This document shows, in pieces, positions 1 through 11,608 of a stretch of DNA of 64,000 bases (the first letter of the stretch is position 1; the number at the start of each line of letters is the position of its first letter). Under the pieces are notes generated by a model, which worked only from the letters and a program-made list of their open reading frames with translations, ran no database searches and was not told the origin of the DNA. This DNA is from Phoronis australis (lineage: Eukaryota > Phoronida > Phoronidae), in assembly GCA_002633005.1 (NCBI GenBank), contig NMRA01000530.1, forward strand, positions 200,072-264,071. Direction: 5' to 3'. Both the position numbers and the translations under genes were made by a program.

Positions 1-1832
1 AATTGTCCACGAATATAGTAACCTTAGGTCTTTTGGGAATTTCTGGCCACCTGTCGAAGACTTGCACCAGGGAAATTAGCAGTAATAAGGCTTAGCGCGA
101 CGACGTATTTTGATAAAAATTCCATCTTTTACCAGTTGTTTACATGCAGACAGCTACGCATGCGCAATTTAATCACCACTAGTACAGCAGCGACACCGCG
201 AGGAGAATTCTCCGAATAGCCCCATTTCCGACCGGGCGACCAAAAATTCGTGATGTGTGCTGTACGGTAATACGTTAAGTATGACCTTATGCTATAAATA
301 TATTATTGAGAAATTGAAAAATCATTACTATTTTTAAACGTTGCGTTTGTGGAAACTGTTCATTGTGCAACATGGAAAGGGACAACATGTTATTTCATTG
401 AATACTTAAAAAAGATTTCTGTTTGAAGACACAATGTGTTGTAAAAAAAACTGTTAGAACACTTCCGTTCACAAAAGTGTCCGATGTGTAAGATGGGTTC
501 TAACCATGGCCCGGAAACATTTTTTGTGCTCAGCTGGTTTAGAGTGTGAATAACGGTCTGAATCTTGATTGCCTTATGCCTCGTACCCACTTACGTAGTA
601 ACCAATAGCTATTTAATAACAGATTGGGTCCACAAATTCTTTAGGTAGACATAAGCAGAGATGAACAGGTAAGGTAATAACATTAGGAGTGAAAAATTAA
701 TCAGTGATAAAAATACTAATTATATAACATAACATGATGCATGTGGTTAGCAAAATGACAGTGACTGTAATTAAAGTGATTATAATTACGTAACAGCGTT
801 CACACACTTGGCAATTGCGAACTTAATTGTGACCGCGCGGGGTCTGGAGAAATCAACGTGCCTAAAGGGTGTACGTGTAATGGGCAATGGCGGGGAAAAG
901 AAGATCTAATATTTCGAACAAGACGCCATTCAATAAGTACAAGATGTTCAGTTTGTGCATCACAATCACAAAGACGCTGACGGAACGCTGGTCAAAATAA
1001 CGGTGGCTTTTGGGTTTTAAATTATAAAAAAAAACGTATATTTAACCGTAATTTGGCAACAAGGGTTGTCGTTTGCTCAAACACCGACAAGGTTTTCGAT
1101 CCGAAACTGTTTAGGTAAGGTGAGCCAACTTTGCTTTCCGTTTATAACATTTCACCAATACCACACCACTTTAGGAATCAATGTGAACGGTTTCGCTGTA
1201 AATTGACCTCGTTGTATGCAATATCACTCAAATACTTACATTTTTGGCTGGTGTCTGTGACTTTTCCACTCAAAAGCAGACGATCACGCAGTAGAGGGTG
1301 CACTTAGCGCAGAAAATTATTTTTTATGTAATGCACAAGACAGGAGAGTTCCTTAGTAACTCGAGTATGATTTCGAGTCGACTCGAAAATGAACATTGGG
1401 CACGCAATTTCGAGTTCGACTCGACTGAGACAGATTTCGAGTAGAAATTTCCGAGTTCGAGTTCGAGTCTGACATTAGGCACCGGGCCCAGATCCCAGTG
1501 TCCTTGTATAATTAAAAAACAACTTTGGATTTTCAGAATGATTTTGTTTTTCTTCAGTATACTGTGCAACAAGAATTAAAGATTAGGATGACATAAAAAT
1601 GTAAAAAAGTCTAAGTTATTTTTTGTGTATCCACCAGCCTTAAAGGCTGAGTTTTACGATATGCTATACGTTGAGACATTCTAATTATAAAATCGTATAG
1701 TAAAGATATGAAATATGTATTTTACATAAACAGGCCTTAGGCACACATTACACACATTTAAATGATTTAACAAAGGCACTTCTAGAAAACTCCCCGAAGG
1801 CTTGCAGATGTGACGGTAACACTCAGATGTGC
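1..1832. other. Non-coding flank
   Basis: No supportable gene. The only notable structure is a cluster of TCGAGT/TCGACT hexamers at about 1362-1475. The region after 1832 on the minus strand would contain the deaminase 3' untranslated sequence. Confidence 0.5.
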
Positions 1833-2310
1833 TCATGTGAATGAATCTTTAACGCGTGCGAAACACATATACATGTAGCGGGATAGGCGACAAGAGTTAA
1901 ATACTACTACTGCGATTACCCCCGACATAAAAGCAACTAAAGACTCACAGTAGCAACCACAGCCACGTTCGTCTTCAATCGCAGACTTGTCATCTGGTTG
2001 ATGGTGACTTATTAGCGCATCATCAACACAATCAGTCTGGTTTTGACGCGTGCTTCTAGTACCGCGTCTCCGCTTTCCGCAGCAAAGGCGTTTAGGCAAA
2101 GGAATTTGACCAAAGAAAACGTTGCCCAAAGGACCCATGGTTTTTTCGGCGTGATTCAATCCTTTCTGTCCACTGTCATTGTCCTCCGGGTGTTTGTACA
2201 CCAAGTAGTAGCCAACGTATATTTTAATGTCGTAATGCGTTAAGGCGAACTGTTTTATAAGGTCTGTGCAAGCCATACACGGTGACAATCTCGTGAAGAG
2301 GTGGATGGTC
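1833..2310 (-). CDS. Secreted AID/APOBEC-like deaminase, last exon (SPCxxC motif)
   Basis: A good acceptor (TGCCTATCTGTTGCAG) precedes 2310. The exon needs two incoming bases, exactly what the donor at 9560 supplies (AG + G gives Arg129). Joined, the two exons read as a 287-residue protein. The start TIHLFTRLSPCMACTDLI is a beta strand running into S138-P-C140-x-x-C143 and a helix. Then come a strand (DIKIYVGYYLVY) and a G-L-containing helix, the order seen after the zinc cysteines in AID/APOBEC enzymes. H107 to P139 is 32 residues, normal for the fold. The tail is basic, then Cys-rich (about 246-250), then has a short hydrophobic run (about 253-266) before the stop at 1833. A possible donor at 1949/1948 (CT|GTGAGT, phase 1) could remove this tail, so the C-terminus is uncertain. 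A different deaminase clade is possible, but both zinc motifs and fold order are present. Confidence 0.7.
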
Positions 2311-2463
2311 CTGCAACAGATAGGCATTAAAGTGCTGCTTTCAAATTATTCTTTATGCAGTGAGTCGAGAAATGACGCTAACAAGGGAATTAGACCGTAT
2401 TACAAATTTATGTAGCACGTGAGCTCATTCTTAAGAATTTAAAAGTAATGTAATAGGCTTAAG

Positions 2464-2500
2464 CAGGGGGCGGATCCAGGATTTTNTTTTTTCCATCAAA
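2464..2500 (+). mobile_element. hAT-type terminal sequence next to an assembly gap
   Basis: CAGGGGGCGGATCCAGG matches the CAGNG-GGCGGATC ends seen again at 35323 and 37947. The sequence runs into a T-run broken by a single N at 2486. No partner end was found nearby. Confidence 0.4.
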
Positions 2501-2679
2501 TAGCTATAAAGCAGTCGTTGTTTTTCGACATTTCAACTGATAAAACATTTGAATATGATGCCAATAACACATAATTTTATTTCAAACAATTTGTTATATT
2601 GCCTCGAGTTTTTATGGCAAAAACAACTAAAAGATGAAATGATTGTCCCCTAAATTTTTCTTATTTCGAAATTATGATA

Positions 2680-2925
2680 AAAAAATAAAAAAATGCGTAG
2701 AAACCTTAAGAAATTGAAGTACTCAAAAATCCAGAAAATGATTACTTATGCTAACCTAAGAAAATCTGATAACAAGTGACTATAATTTAAGCGGTTAACG
2801 CATTAAATTGACATTGTATAGTAAAATTAATGCGTTTTCAAAAGGATTCAATCAGAACTGGCTCTTCGGTAACCCATGTAAACTTCACTTTTTTGCCCCA
2901 GGTGCCTTTGTTCAGGCGGCTGTTG
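2680..2925 (+). repeat. Dispersed repeat, copy 1 (partner 38565-38810)
   Basis: Three blocks occur in the same order at 38565-38810: CGTAGAAAC followed by GTACTCAAAA..CCAGAAAA; GCGTTTTCAAAA followed by GATT; and GGTAAC.CATG..TTTCAC..AGGTGCCT. The copies are diverged. Both lie near GGCGGATC-type sequences, so a non-autonomous hAT family is possible but unproven. Confidence 0.45.
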
Positions 2926-4349
2926 CGGAAAAACTGTTTGATCCCCGCACTTGAACAAACTCAGTTTCGTAGGCAAACACAAAGCCACAAAGCATGAGCA
3001 ATTCCATATAAAAATCAGATGGTGGGCTATATATGCAAAATCACCAATTTTTTGAAACTTAGCACATCAGCTGACCTTGTCAAAAGAAACCTGAGCCTGA
3101 TTTTTTAAGAGTTTCTGAGTTTGTTTTAAACCTTTTTACGACCCCTTTGTACTTTTTCTGAAAAGTAGCAAATAAAAGACTGGGAAGTAGGTGACTTTTT
3201 GTCAACAACAACACATCTTCGCTTCACGCTATTGAAAAAATAACTATACAGCAGAAAGAAGAAAGAATAACATACAAGAAAATTAGTGCGGATGGATTTA
3301 TTGATTTTTATGTCCTCTCATTTTAGCCTACAAAAATGTCATTTTCACTGCTTATTATTAAGGCCATTTTTACGCATTTTTTATCGCTCTCCCAAATCTA
3401 TATCGGATTCTTTTGGAACATGAGTTAACTTCCATCTGTTACTGCTGTCTTTGTTCATTCCAACGCAAGAATAAAAAATCTTGTCTCTTTCATAGTTTTT
3501 GTACAATGAGTCTTTTACATAACTCTCACACTTTTCTGCCAATCTGTGACTGTCAGTTACAATAAAAGACTCTAGGAGGCGCTACTCGATTGTGCAATTA
3601 TCTATCGACCAAGATGCCAAATAGAACAAATATCATTCGTTTTGCTACATCAGTGAAGAAGGAGATCATGGGAAGCTGTATGAGATTTTTTCTTCGCGGT
3701 TTTTCAGTTTTGCTGGTGCAAAAATAAAAATCTATTATAGGATTACAGAACTTAAAAGTCAATTTTAATATACTGATGAGTTAATAATACAACCCCAATC
3801 ACCATCTCATACTTCAGAGAAGCAGGTTTTATTCTTATTAAGGGTGCCCATTACCCCTTGCTTGGTCAGTTAATGAACACCGGCGTAATGGACTAAGAAT
3901 CCCAGCACTGCCTGTAGGGCATGCTGGTCCATTTTCAGACCTCCTTGACAAGTCCCTGTATATGCGCTTGAAAAAGTCCTCTCAAACTATTTTAGCAGAG
4001 TTCATACTAAAACTAATCAAGATCTTCGAGATCACTAGTGAAAAGAGGACGGCGGATAGGAGCAGACGTATCGTGTTATTGGACATACAAAAGGTCACGC
4101 AATGCTTCTTGTACTACACAAAAGCTGCCGAGCATTGTGGCAGTGCGCCAGTGGAATTTGCAATTTCAGAAAAATAACAGTTACGGATATTTACGATTGA
4201 AAACATAGTAATTTCAGTGATATCCAAGTTACCAGCTTTCCAAACCAGTATTTAAACAATTAGATGCTGTTGCGACTTACCAGCTATAAACGTTTCATAA
4301 TATGTAAATTCCGTTCATGCAGCGGACTCAAAACCACAGTTTCTTGAAG

Positions 4350-5480
4350 GTATGCTAGGTTTAGTGTATGTACGCAACACTTCAAAAAACCGCAAAATAC
4401 ATCGAATCCATTCCAAAACAGGAACATGTCATTGTTTCTTTAATAGAAAGCTAGTTACCAAATCCAATAAAAATCCGTCAAGGAATTTAGAAGTAAAAGA
4501 GGAAAACAAAAAGAATGAAATTGCCACTAGGGGGCACAGATTCATTGGAAAGCCATCGTCGCCGGCGTTGTTAACTTCACATAAATACACTTACTAAAAT
4601 TAATCAAGATCCTGCAATGGGTTTAGGAGATACAGCTATGGGCGCAAAAACAAAACTGCCACTAACGGGTGCCACACTAGTCGATGTCGCTGGAAAATCA
4701 TCATTAACCATCCTCTTCACACAAAGAACATATATGCTAATTTTCAAAATTATGCTTAGAGTGGGTTTGGTTGGCAGAGGGGCGGACGCCAAAAACAGAC
4801 TAGGAAACAATACAAATGGCCCTTAGATAGCGTAAAATATGTCAAATCATCCAAAAACGCCGTTTCTGTAATAAAAAGCTGTTAACCAAATTTCATAAAA
4901 ATCCATCAAGGAACTTCAGAGAAACAGCTGAGAAAACGAAAAAAAAATGAAATTGCCACTAGGGGGCACAGTGTTTGTTGGATCCGTCAGAAAGTCGTAG
5001 TCGTCCGCTGTCAACTTCATATAAATACACTTGCTAAATTTAATATAGATCCTGCAATGGGTTTAGTAGAAACAGCCATGGGCGCTACAAAAAACAAAAC
5101 TGCCACTACGAGGAGTCAAAGTCGTCGGAAGGTTATCGTCAACCGTTCTCTTCACACTTAGAACATATATGCCAATTTTCACAATCATTCTATGAATGAT
5201 TTGTTTGATAGAGGGGCAGACTCGAAAACAGTAAAAATGGCCACTGGGTGGAACAAAATACCTCAAATACATCCGAAAATGCGCGAGGATAACGCCATCT
5301 CCCTAATAGATGGTTATTATCCAAATTTCATGAAAATCCGTTGAGGAGCTTTGAAGATACAGAGGTAAATGTATAAAACTAGGATTGTCACTAGGGGGCA
5401 CACCAGTTGTTGGATCCATCCGAAATTTGTCGTCATCTGTCATGTGGGCTCATAAAAACCCGGGTTCCATTCAGAAACTA
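4350..5480 (+). repeat. Tandem array, ~435-bp unit, about 2.5 copies
   Basis: The landmark TTGCCACTAGGGGGCACA recurs near 4521, 4953 and (as TTGTCACTAGGGGGCACA) near 5385. AAATCC(G/A)TCAAGGA-type blocks precede it by a constant distance. A weaker internal repetition (CTGCCACTA near 4660 and 5100) suggests the unit itself arose from two ~217-bp halves. Non-coding; it lies in the deaminase intron. Confidence 0.7.
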
Positions 5481-6577
5481 ATGAGGTGCACATCTGAATA
5501 CGACTGACCGACTGCATGGCAAAAAGTACTGAATAAGTGAAAATTATGATCAACTGCCATTACAATTTTAAAGGGAACTGAACTGCATTGTCAATTTTTG
5601 AGTCGTGGGGTATAATCATGAGTGGAGCTTCTTTCCATACTTAGAAAATATTTTGACGCAAATATTACAATACAAATTACGGCAAGCAATCACCTCAGGG
5701 ATGGTCGCCATCATTGCTCTGGCATAATCTACTAGCTTCAATGCGACCCGAGCAGACTAGTGGAATGGCAAATCTGGTGACGATTTCATCAGCTCTCACA
5801 AGTCATATGTACTAAAGATGTGTGTAAAGATGGGTCACCTTTTGTACAATTATGTTACATACTTTTTCGTGGTGTTTCGGTATAAACATGGGTCACACCT
5901 TTGAACCATTTGAATAAATGTGGATCACAATTTACAGACTTGCAAGGTATAACATTGTTGCAATTTTCAAAGTCCAGCAGCCCATACTAACCCGCTAACC
6001 GGATAGGCCTATCAGGTTTGTGCACTTGGGCAGTCAGTAAGTCGAAAGTTGTCAGCGAGAGCTAATAAAATATTCTGAACTGAAGTCATGACCTCTTGAC
6101 TCAGGCCAACAGTTGTGATAAATATGAAGTAACTTTTTAGCAATTGCTACAAACATATTACTTGCACCAACAGGGACTAACAAATCAAACTGGCGAAAAA
6201 TCTTTTGCGACACGCGAAAGTCAACGCCCCGTTCAATCTTCCGCTTCGTTTTAGCTGTGTGTTCTGGATAACAGCACGTCAATTTTTGTCTAAAGCCAAG
6301 TCCAAACTCATGTCGATGTGTAAGACATATAACGGGAAATTTCCATTGGTTTGCCAGTCCAGCCTCCTCTCTCCAGCTCTGGCAAGAATCAACTGTAATT
6401 CCGATATACTTTCAAACTTCTGTGGCACTTTGCATGACATCAGATGACTTCTGACGTCTTTAACACAGCTAATGAAGGCCGAATTTCCTCCGCGATCCCC
6501 CTTTAGTAACGAAAATTGACCAAATGTACAAGAAGGAAATTCACGCCTCCCTATTCTTTGCAGTGACAGGAAGTCAT

Positions 6578-6606
6578 AGGCGGATTTAGGAGGGGGGGCC
6601 AAAGAG
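6578..6606 (-). mobile_element. hAT-type G-rich terminal sequence
   Basis: CATAGGCGGATTTAGGAGGG followed by a G-run. It is nearly identical to the sequence at 21540 and related to the ends at 35323 and 37947. Isolated end only. Confidence 0.35.
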
Positions 6607-7171
6607 CAGTTTTACTGACATGAAAAAATGCAAAATATGACTTTATAGTCAAATAGGTCATATCCCGGTAACCAAAGGTCATTGTGTGCAAATATTGCAG
6701 CAATGCATTTTGGGCCAGCATCCCAACACGTGCACAAAGTATTAGCTCTGTATGAATTTTTGAGTATATGGTGATTTTTCGTTTTCATATGGTTTTTATA
6801 TGGAATCATTCTTAAAAACTATTCAACGATAGCTGTGTCCGCACCCCTTAGGTCGTCTACATGTATTTCAATGGCCAATTTTGTTTTGTTTGATCTTGAT
6901 GTGTTTTAACACAATTAAAATTAGATGAACGACTTGCAGAAGGCGAGTTCAGTGAGTGTGACCACCGAACACCCCTGAGATAAAATGGTGTTCAGATGTC
7001 CTATAGCTCATATGTAATTTACGATGACGCCAATGCAAGTTAAGGTAACCTTACACTAAGGCGATGCTAAGGTGGTGCAGTTTTTCTAACGTCTTGTTAC
7101 TTACGAAACAATGTTTCAAATGTTTGAAATGTGCACAGGTTTTCACGTTCTAATAACTGCAAGGCACGTTT

Positions 7172-7412
7172 TCAGGTTTTGTTTCAAGGTTAAGAATCAT
7201 AAAATGAAATTTAACGCAAAGCAATAGGGCTCTTCCGTATTATACAGCGGCACTCTAATCTCGTCGTATTTACGCAAATTGGTGGGCGCAATATCTGCCT
7301 TACACTTAAATTTTCTATTTCGGGCCATTAAAGTACACGTGTTCTTTGTTGTTTTACTATTCCTTACCCTTTTTCCTCGCCTGAATTACTCTATTCGTCC
7401 TTCCAATGACAA
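7172..7412 (+). repeat. 241-bp direct repeat, copy 1
   Basis: Matches 7648-7888 at a constant offset of 476 bp with only a handful of substitutions and no indel. See copy 2 for the reason to suspect an assembly artefact. Confidence 0.85.
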
Positions 7413-7647
7413 GTAGCATTGGTATTATTAAAGGAACTTTTGATATTTTGTTTGCTGCTCTTGGTCTGTCAAATGCTTTGGAGAAATTATGAGATGCATT
7501 GGTAGGAAAGCTAAACTTTGAAGTGTCTAAGAAGTAGGTCACACCAGTGCAGTGTGCAGTTTTAAACCATATATAAATACCTCCAGCATGACCATGCTTA
7601 TGGGTAGACACAAAACAATGTCAATAACTGACATTCAACATTTGCGN

Positions 7648-7888
7648 TCAGGTTTTGTTTCAAGGTTAAGAATCATAAAATGAAATTTAACGCAAAGCAA
7701 TAGGGCTCTTCCGTATTACACAGCGGCACTCTAATCTCGTCGTATTTACGCAAATTGGTGGGCGCAATATCTGCCTTACACTTAAATTTTCTATTTCAGG
7801 CCATTAAAGTACACGTGTTCTTTGTTGTTTTACTATTCCTTACCCTTTTTTCTCGCCTGAATTACTCTATTCGTCCTTCAAATGACAA
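7648..7888 (+). repeat. 241-bp direct repeat, copy 2, beginning at a gap base
   Basis: Near-identical to 7172-7412. It begins on the base after the single N at 7647. The abrupt start at a gap suggests that two alleles or overlapping contig ends were both kept, rather than a real tandem duplication. Confidence 0.85.
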
Positions 7889-8457
7889 CGAAATATTACT
7901 GCTGTGCTGTGGGCTGCAACATTCCCCTGTACGAATTTGACAAATATCCGCAGATACGTGATGTAAATAATTTCGTCCCCTTCCCGACATCAAGCAAATG
8001 CAAGAAAATCCGGAGCGAGTGGATAAAACAAATTCGTCGGAATCCCTATTTTCTGCCTTTTCAATCTCGCACTATTCAGTGATTAAAATCGAGAATACTT
8101 CCACAGCCTTGCACCATGACGGTTTCAAACATAACCTATGTTTTGAAAATGTGCCTGCCTTTCCAAAACTGTGTTAATGGAAACGCGCGTTCTTAACTCT
8201 GTAACAAAGCAGGACGTATCGCTGTGTAATCCTAGACTGTCCTACCAACTGATGTGCTGACGATGTGACACTGATTCTCTTGAATTCACCTTTTGGATTT
8301 TTGGTAGTGTACCACAAAATAAATGACAGAAACTGCATTTAAAAGAGTCAAAATACTAAAATATGCGTTTTTACAAAATATGTTCTTTGATACACAAAAA
8401 GAACTGTTTCTTGGTGATGTCAGTGTGCCAAACTGTGTCACTTTCATAGAAACTTAG

Positions 8458-8965
8458 ACAGTGACCGCCGTCTCTATTTGTCCAGTGGAGACGGTGTAGC
8501 TCCTAAAGGAGCTTCATACGCCGGAAGTTTTTCAGAGAATGTCTCGCACCTACTAAAACATCAAAGTCATGTTGTTAAATACCTTTTGTGCGTAGAGGAC
8601 ACCTTAGGAGGCCATCGATGTCTTTACTTCTCTCAAACTCGAACACATACTCCCGTTATGTAACTTTTTCTTTGGCAGTCCCTCGTCCACTTCCCAAAAT
8701 CGGTGACTGGACATTTTTACACTGCGCACGCTAAGGAATATGACGTCATACCATCTGCCGCACGCAAGTGGCCAGTTTGCGATTTTGGAAACTGAACGAG
8801 GGACTGCTCGAAGAAAAAAGTGATGACGGGAGTATTTGCCCAAGTTGGAAGTAAAAAGACTTTTTTCATCAGTGTGAGGCATAATTCGCCGAAAAGCTTC
8901 TGGCGTATGAAGCTGCTATCGCCGGGATGTTCTCTACTGAGACAGCTAAAGGCGGTGGTCACTGT
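8458..8965. mobile_element. Foldback/MITE element, about 508 bp, with arms spanning most of its length
   Basis: The left end ACAGTGACCGCCG is the inverted complement of the right end CGGTGGTCACTGT, allowing a mismatch. Interior segments pair too: GCTTCATACGCCGGAAG (about 8510) with its complement near 8900, ACTCCCGT near 8649 with ACGGGAGT near 8825, and CAGTCCCTCGT near 8676 with ACGAGGGACTG near 8797. Arms of about 220 bp therefore flank a centre near 8715-8750. No transposase is visible and no clear target-site duplication was found. Confidence 0.75.
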
Positions 8966-9559
8966 ATAATAAAAACGCAACACGTTAGTTTAGCCACCTC
9001 GCCTCTTTTAAAGTCCGCAATCTATATGGGCAGCCCTTGATTTTCACACAAAATTTTAAAGAAATATTGACGTGCATATAACACAGCTGTAGTGAACCGA
9101 ATTTTATTATTCGAACACCGATTTCGGTTACCTACTTCTTGCGTTTTACATATATCGGAAATCTTTTATTCTTATTTTTGTACTTTGAAATGCTAAGTTA
9201 TTTATTGCATTTTATGATCCTGCTTGCAAAGCTTGAGGGATGTGTTCTTGAAACATTATCACTAACCGATTTTAAGCCCAGACTCCTCTGGCCATGCGCA
9301 TAATAGTAGCCGGGATATCTGGGCATCGCCTGTTCATTAGGGTCAGTGCAACTGGTAAATCCACGCATAGCATTACTGATACTTGTTTTTACTGGCAAAT
9401 GACCTGAGTTGTCATTATCAGTTGAAATACTCGGAAATGTACACGTGACTCTCTAAGCGACAGTTCTCCTTATATTGTGGTACATCTGATGGCCTCGGCG
9501 GACTCAAAGAGAAAGCGCTCAAAATCACTGTTAGGATTGTGCAACATACTGAGACTTAC

Positions 9560-9951
9560 CTGACTTTCTCTCCAAGATTATTTACTAGCTGCCCAAGCGT
9601 AGAACCAAAAATCTGTTTCTCCGCATGTACGGCCGGGTTTTTTTTGCGCAGCCGCACCCAGTAGTTCATTTTCGTCTCAGGTTGAAGATCATCCCTATAC
9701 ATTTTGTTTTTGTTTACGGAATTCTCGTTTGTCCTGAAGCAGGGTTGGAATGGGTTCTCAATGGAGTTTCCAGCTTTGTTCAAGCTAACTGCTGCATACT
9801 GCGTGTTGCCATTGGTCCACAAATGAAAGAACTGTCCCATGAGAACAAGGAATTCACGATCTTCCTCTGCTAATTTATTGTGTCCTTCAGTAACAAGGAA
9901 AGACGCAGAAATCAGCGCACAGACGATAAGAATTCGCATGGCCATTGAACT
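9560..9951 (-). CDS. Secreted AID/APOBEC-like deaminase, first coding exon (signal peptide and HAE motif)
   Basis: The exon opens after a pyrimidine-rich acceptor (TTCTTCTTTCAG, just above 9951) and ends at a strong donor CAG|GTAAGT at 9560, leaving phase 2. The first ATG is at 9945, with a second two codons on. Residues 1-21 form a classic signal peptide (MAMRILIVCALISASFLVTEG region: basic start, hydrophobic core, small residues). A beta-strand-like stretch follows (QYAAVSLNKAG, about 50-59). Near the end is H107-A-E109 in helix context (VHAEKQIFGSTLGQL), the zinc-ligand and proton-shuttle motif of the cytidine deaminase fold. The second half of the zinc site, P-C-x-x-C, is missing here but lies in the in-phase exon at 1833-2310. 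Known of the family: such enzymes deaminate cytosine or adenine in nucleosides or nucleic acids. A secreted form suggests an extracellular or lumenal target; that is inference. An untranslated 5' exon probably lies above 9951 and was not found. Confidence 0.72.
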
Positions 9952-11608
9952 CTGAAAGAAGAACATTATTTAAATTTACAAGAAACTCAGACTTGTTGGT
10001 ACAGCAAATTTTAAATTGTTAAATTAGGCAGTCACGTAGACAATTTGCAAAAGGTCCTCTTTTCTACAAACTGTAGAGGAGGGATTCATGACATTCTTTT
10101 CGTACGACTTTCCATTAAAGTATATCGAATCTCGAATATTGTACCAAACGAAACAAACTTCCACTAATACTCAGCCCCATAGCAAGATAACAACACCGGA
10201 ACAAGGCGCATACACGGCGCAACTTCAGCCACGTGAGATCAATGTTGGCGTAGAGTTGCACAAATAGGCTAGATCTTGAACCGTAACTTCAATTTATTTC
10301 AGTTGTGACCATGTCAGGGGTGCAATTTCGTTTATGTGGGTTCAGACTTTTATATATTAACAATTTTCACTCATTATGATTTGCGCATTTTTTGTGGAAA
10401 AGGAGATTTTCATGCCAATAACATAACAATTTTGAGCTTCAGGGGCGCATTATGCTTCCCTTCAGCCAGTCACAAGCTCAGAAGTCCAGAAGGTGCAGAA
10501 TATTTTCAATGCCCCCATTTGTGTTCTTGTGGGTTAATGCTTCATACTTTTTAAATTCGTCTGTCGAATGTTTTTTTTTTTCTTGCATATGGCATGGAAT
10601 ACTGACATTCTTCAAAAGATTAAATATCTTTTTACTTTATATTTCTAGCAGAAACATATCTAGATGATACACTGTGTAATACCTACATGTATCACCTAAT
10701 GAAGAAACAATGAAGCACAGAAAAATACTCCAAAATTGATACAAAATATCTACGTCACCACAAATATCTCGCAAGTGACATATTTTGTTGGTGAATATTT
10801 GTTTTCGATTTTACATTATGAGATATACCGTAGTCATATCAGAATATTGCTGGATAGTTGCTACCCGGGCCATATACATGTACATGTATCATCGTATTAT
10901 AGATGAGCAATCTATGGATACTACTGTAATGAGTAGCAACTAGAAAGGAAGAACGACTTATTGTGTTTGTGTCAGGAGCTGTCCTCTCGCGGTGCATGGA
11001 ATTCTTCTGCCTTTATTGAGTTATTGCTCGTCATTCACGTGGGAGGTCTTCAAGTATATAACATGATGATTGGTCCACTCCTGCATGACTTGCTTCTTTA
11101 AACATGTCTGCGTTTGACTGACGTGGATGGCGTACTGTTTTGCGACATTTGGTGATGAGTCTCAATCCATTGTTTGGAGTCAGATGGCAGAAGCCAGTTA
11201 TCCTGTGCTTTGCCGAATGAACGATGGTAATTGCTTCAGGTAACAGTCGCTGGTATGCTCAGCGTGAATGTAAATCGACACCGAACAGGAACGCTTTCCA
11301 GGATGAGTAGCCTATAAATCCATCCCAGGGTGGTGTGACCACATTGGTCTTGATACTTAATGATAGTGGCCTCGTCTTCTGCTGTGCAAGAGTTTGATGT
11401 TCCGCTTTGATTTCGGATTAACAGGCCGGGTGAGTTTTCTCGTATGCTCCATTGTAAGTTACGTTTACCCGCCAAGATTCCACAAGTTTCGATGCTTTTT
11501 CTTGTGTTGCTTAACTGATCTTGCCGATAGTTTAACCATATCAGATTGAATTACGATTTGATCAAGCACTGGGATATACGTTAGTTAGTACATGAGATAT
11601 GTTGTTAG
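9952..11608. other. Region with no supported gene
   Basis: Upstream side of the deaminase gene; its promoter and any 5' untranslated exon should lie here, but I could not place them. An ACATGTACATGTA run occurs near 10877. An open frame at 11236-11475 (minus) lacks supporting splice signals. Confidence 0.4.

Larger units (their letters stand above)
2311..9559 (-). other. 7.25-kb intron of the deaminase gene
   Basis: This interval joins a phase-2 donor to a phase-2 acceptor. I see no further exon needed to complete the fold. It is filled with repeats listed separately: hAT-type ends, a ~435-bp tandem array, a duplicated 241-bp segment and a 508-bp foldback element. Two single-N gaps (2486, 7647) lie inside, so its true length is uncertain. 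Confidence 0.6.

Noticed and set aside
9198-9398. Minus-strand frame just after the first deaminase exon, considered as its next exon
   Set aside because: Its possible acceptors lack a pyrimidine tract and mostly give the wrong phase. It lacks P-C-x-x-C, whereas 1833-2310 fits on all counts.
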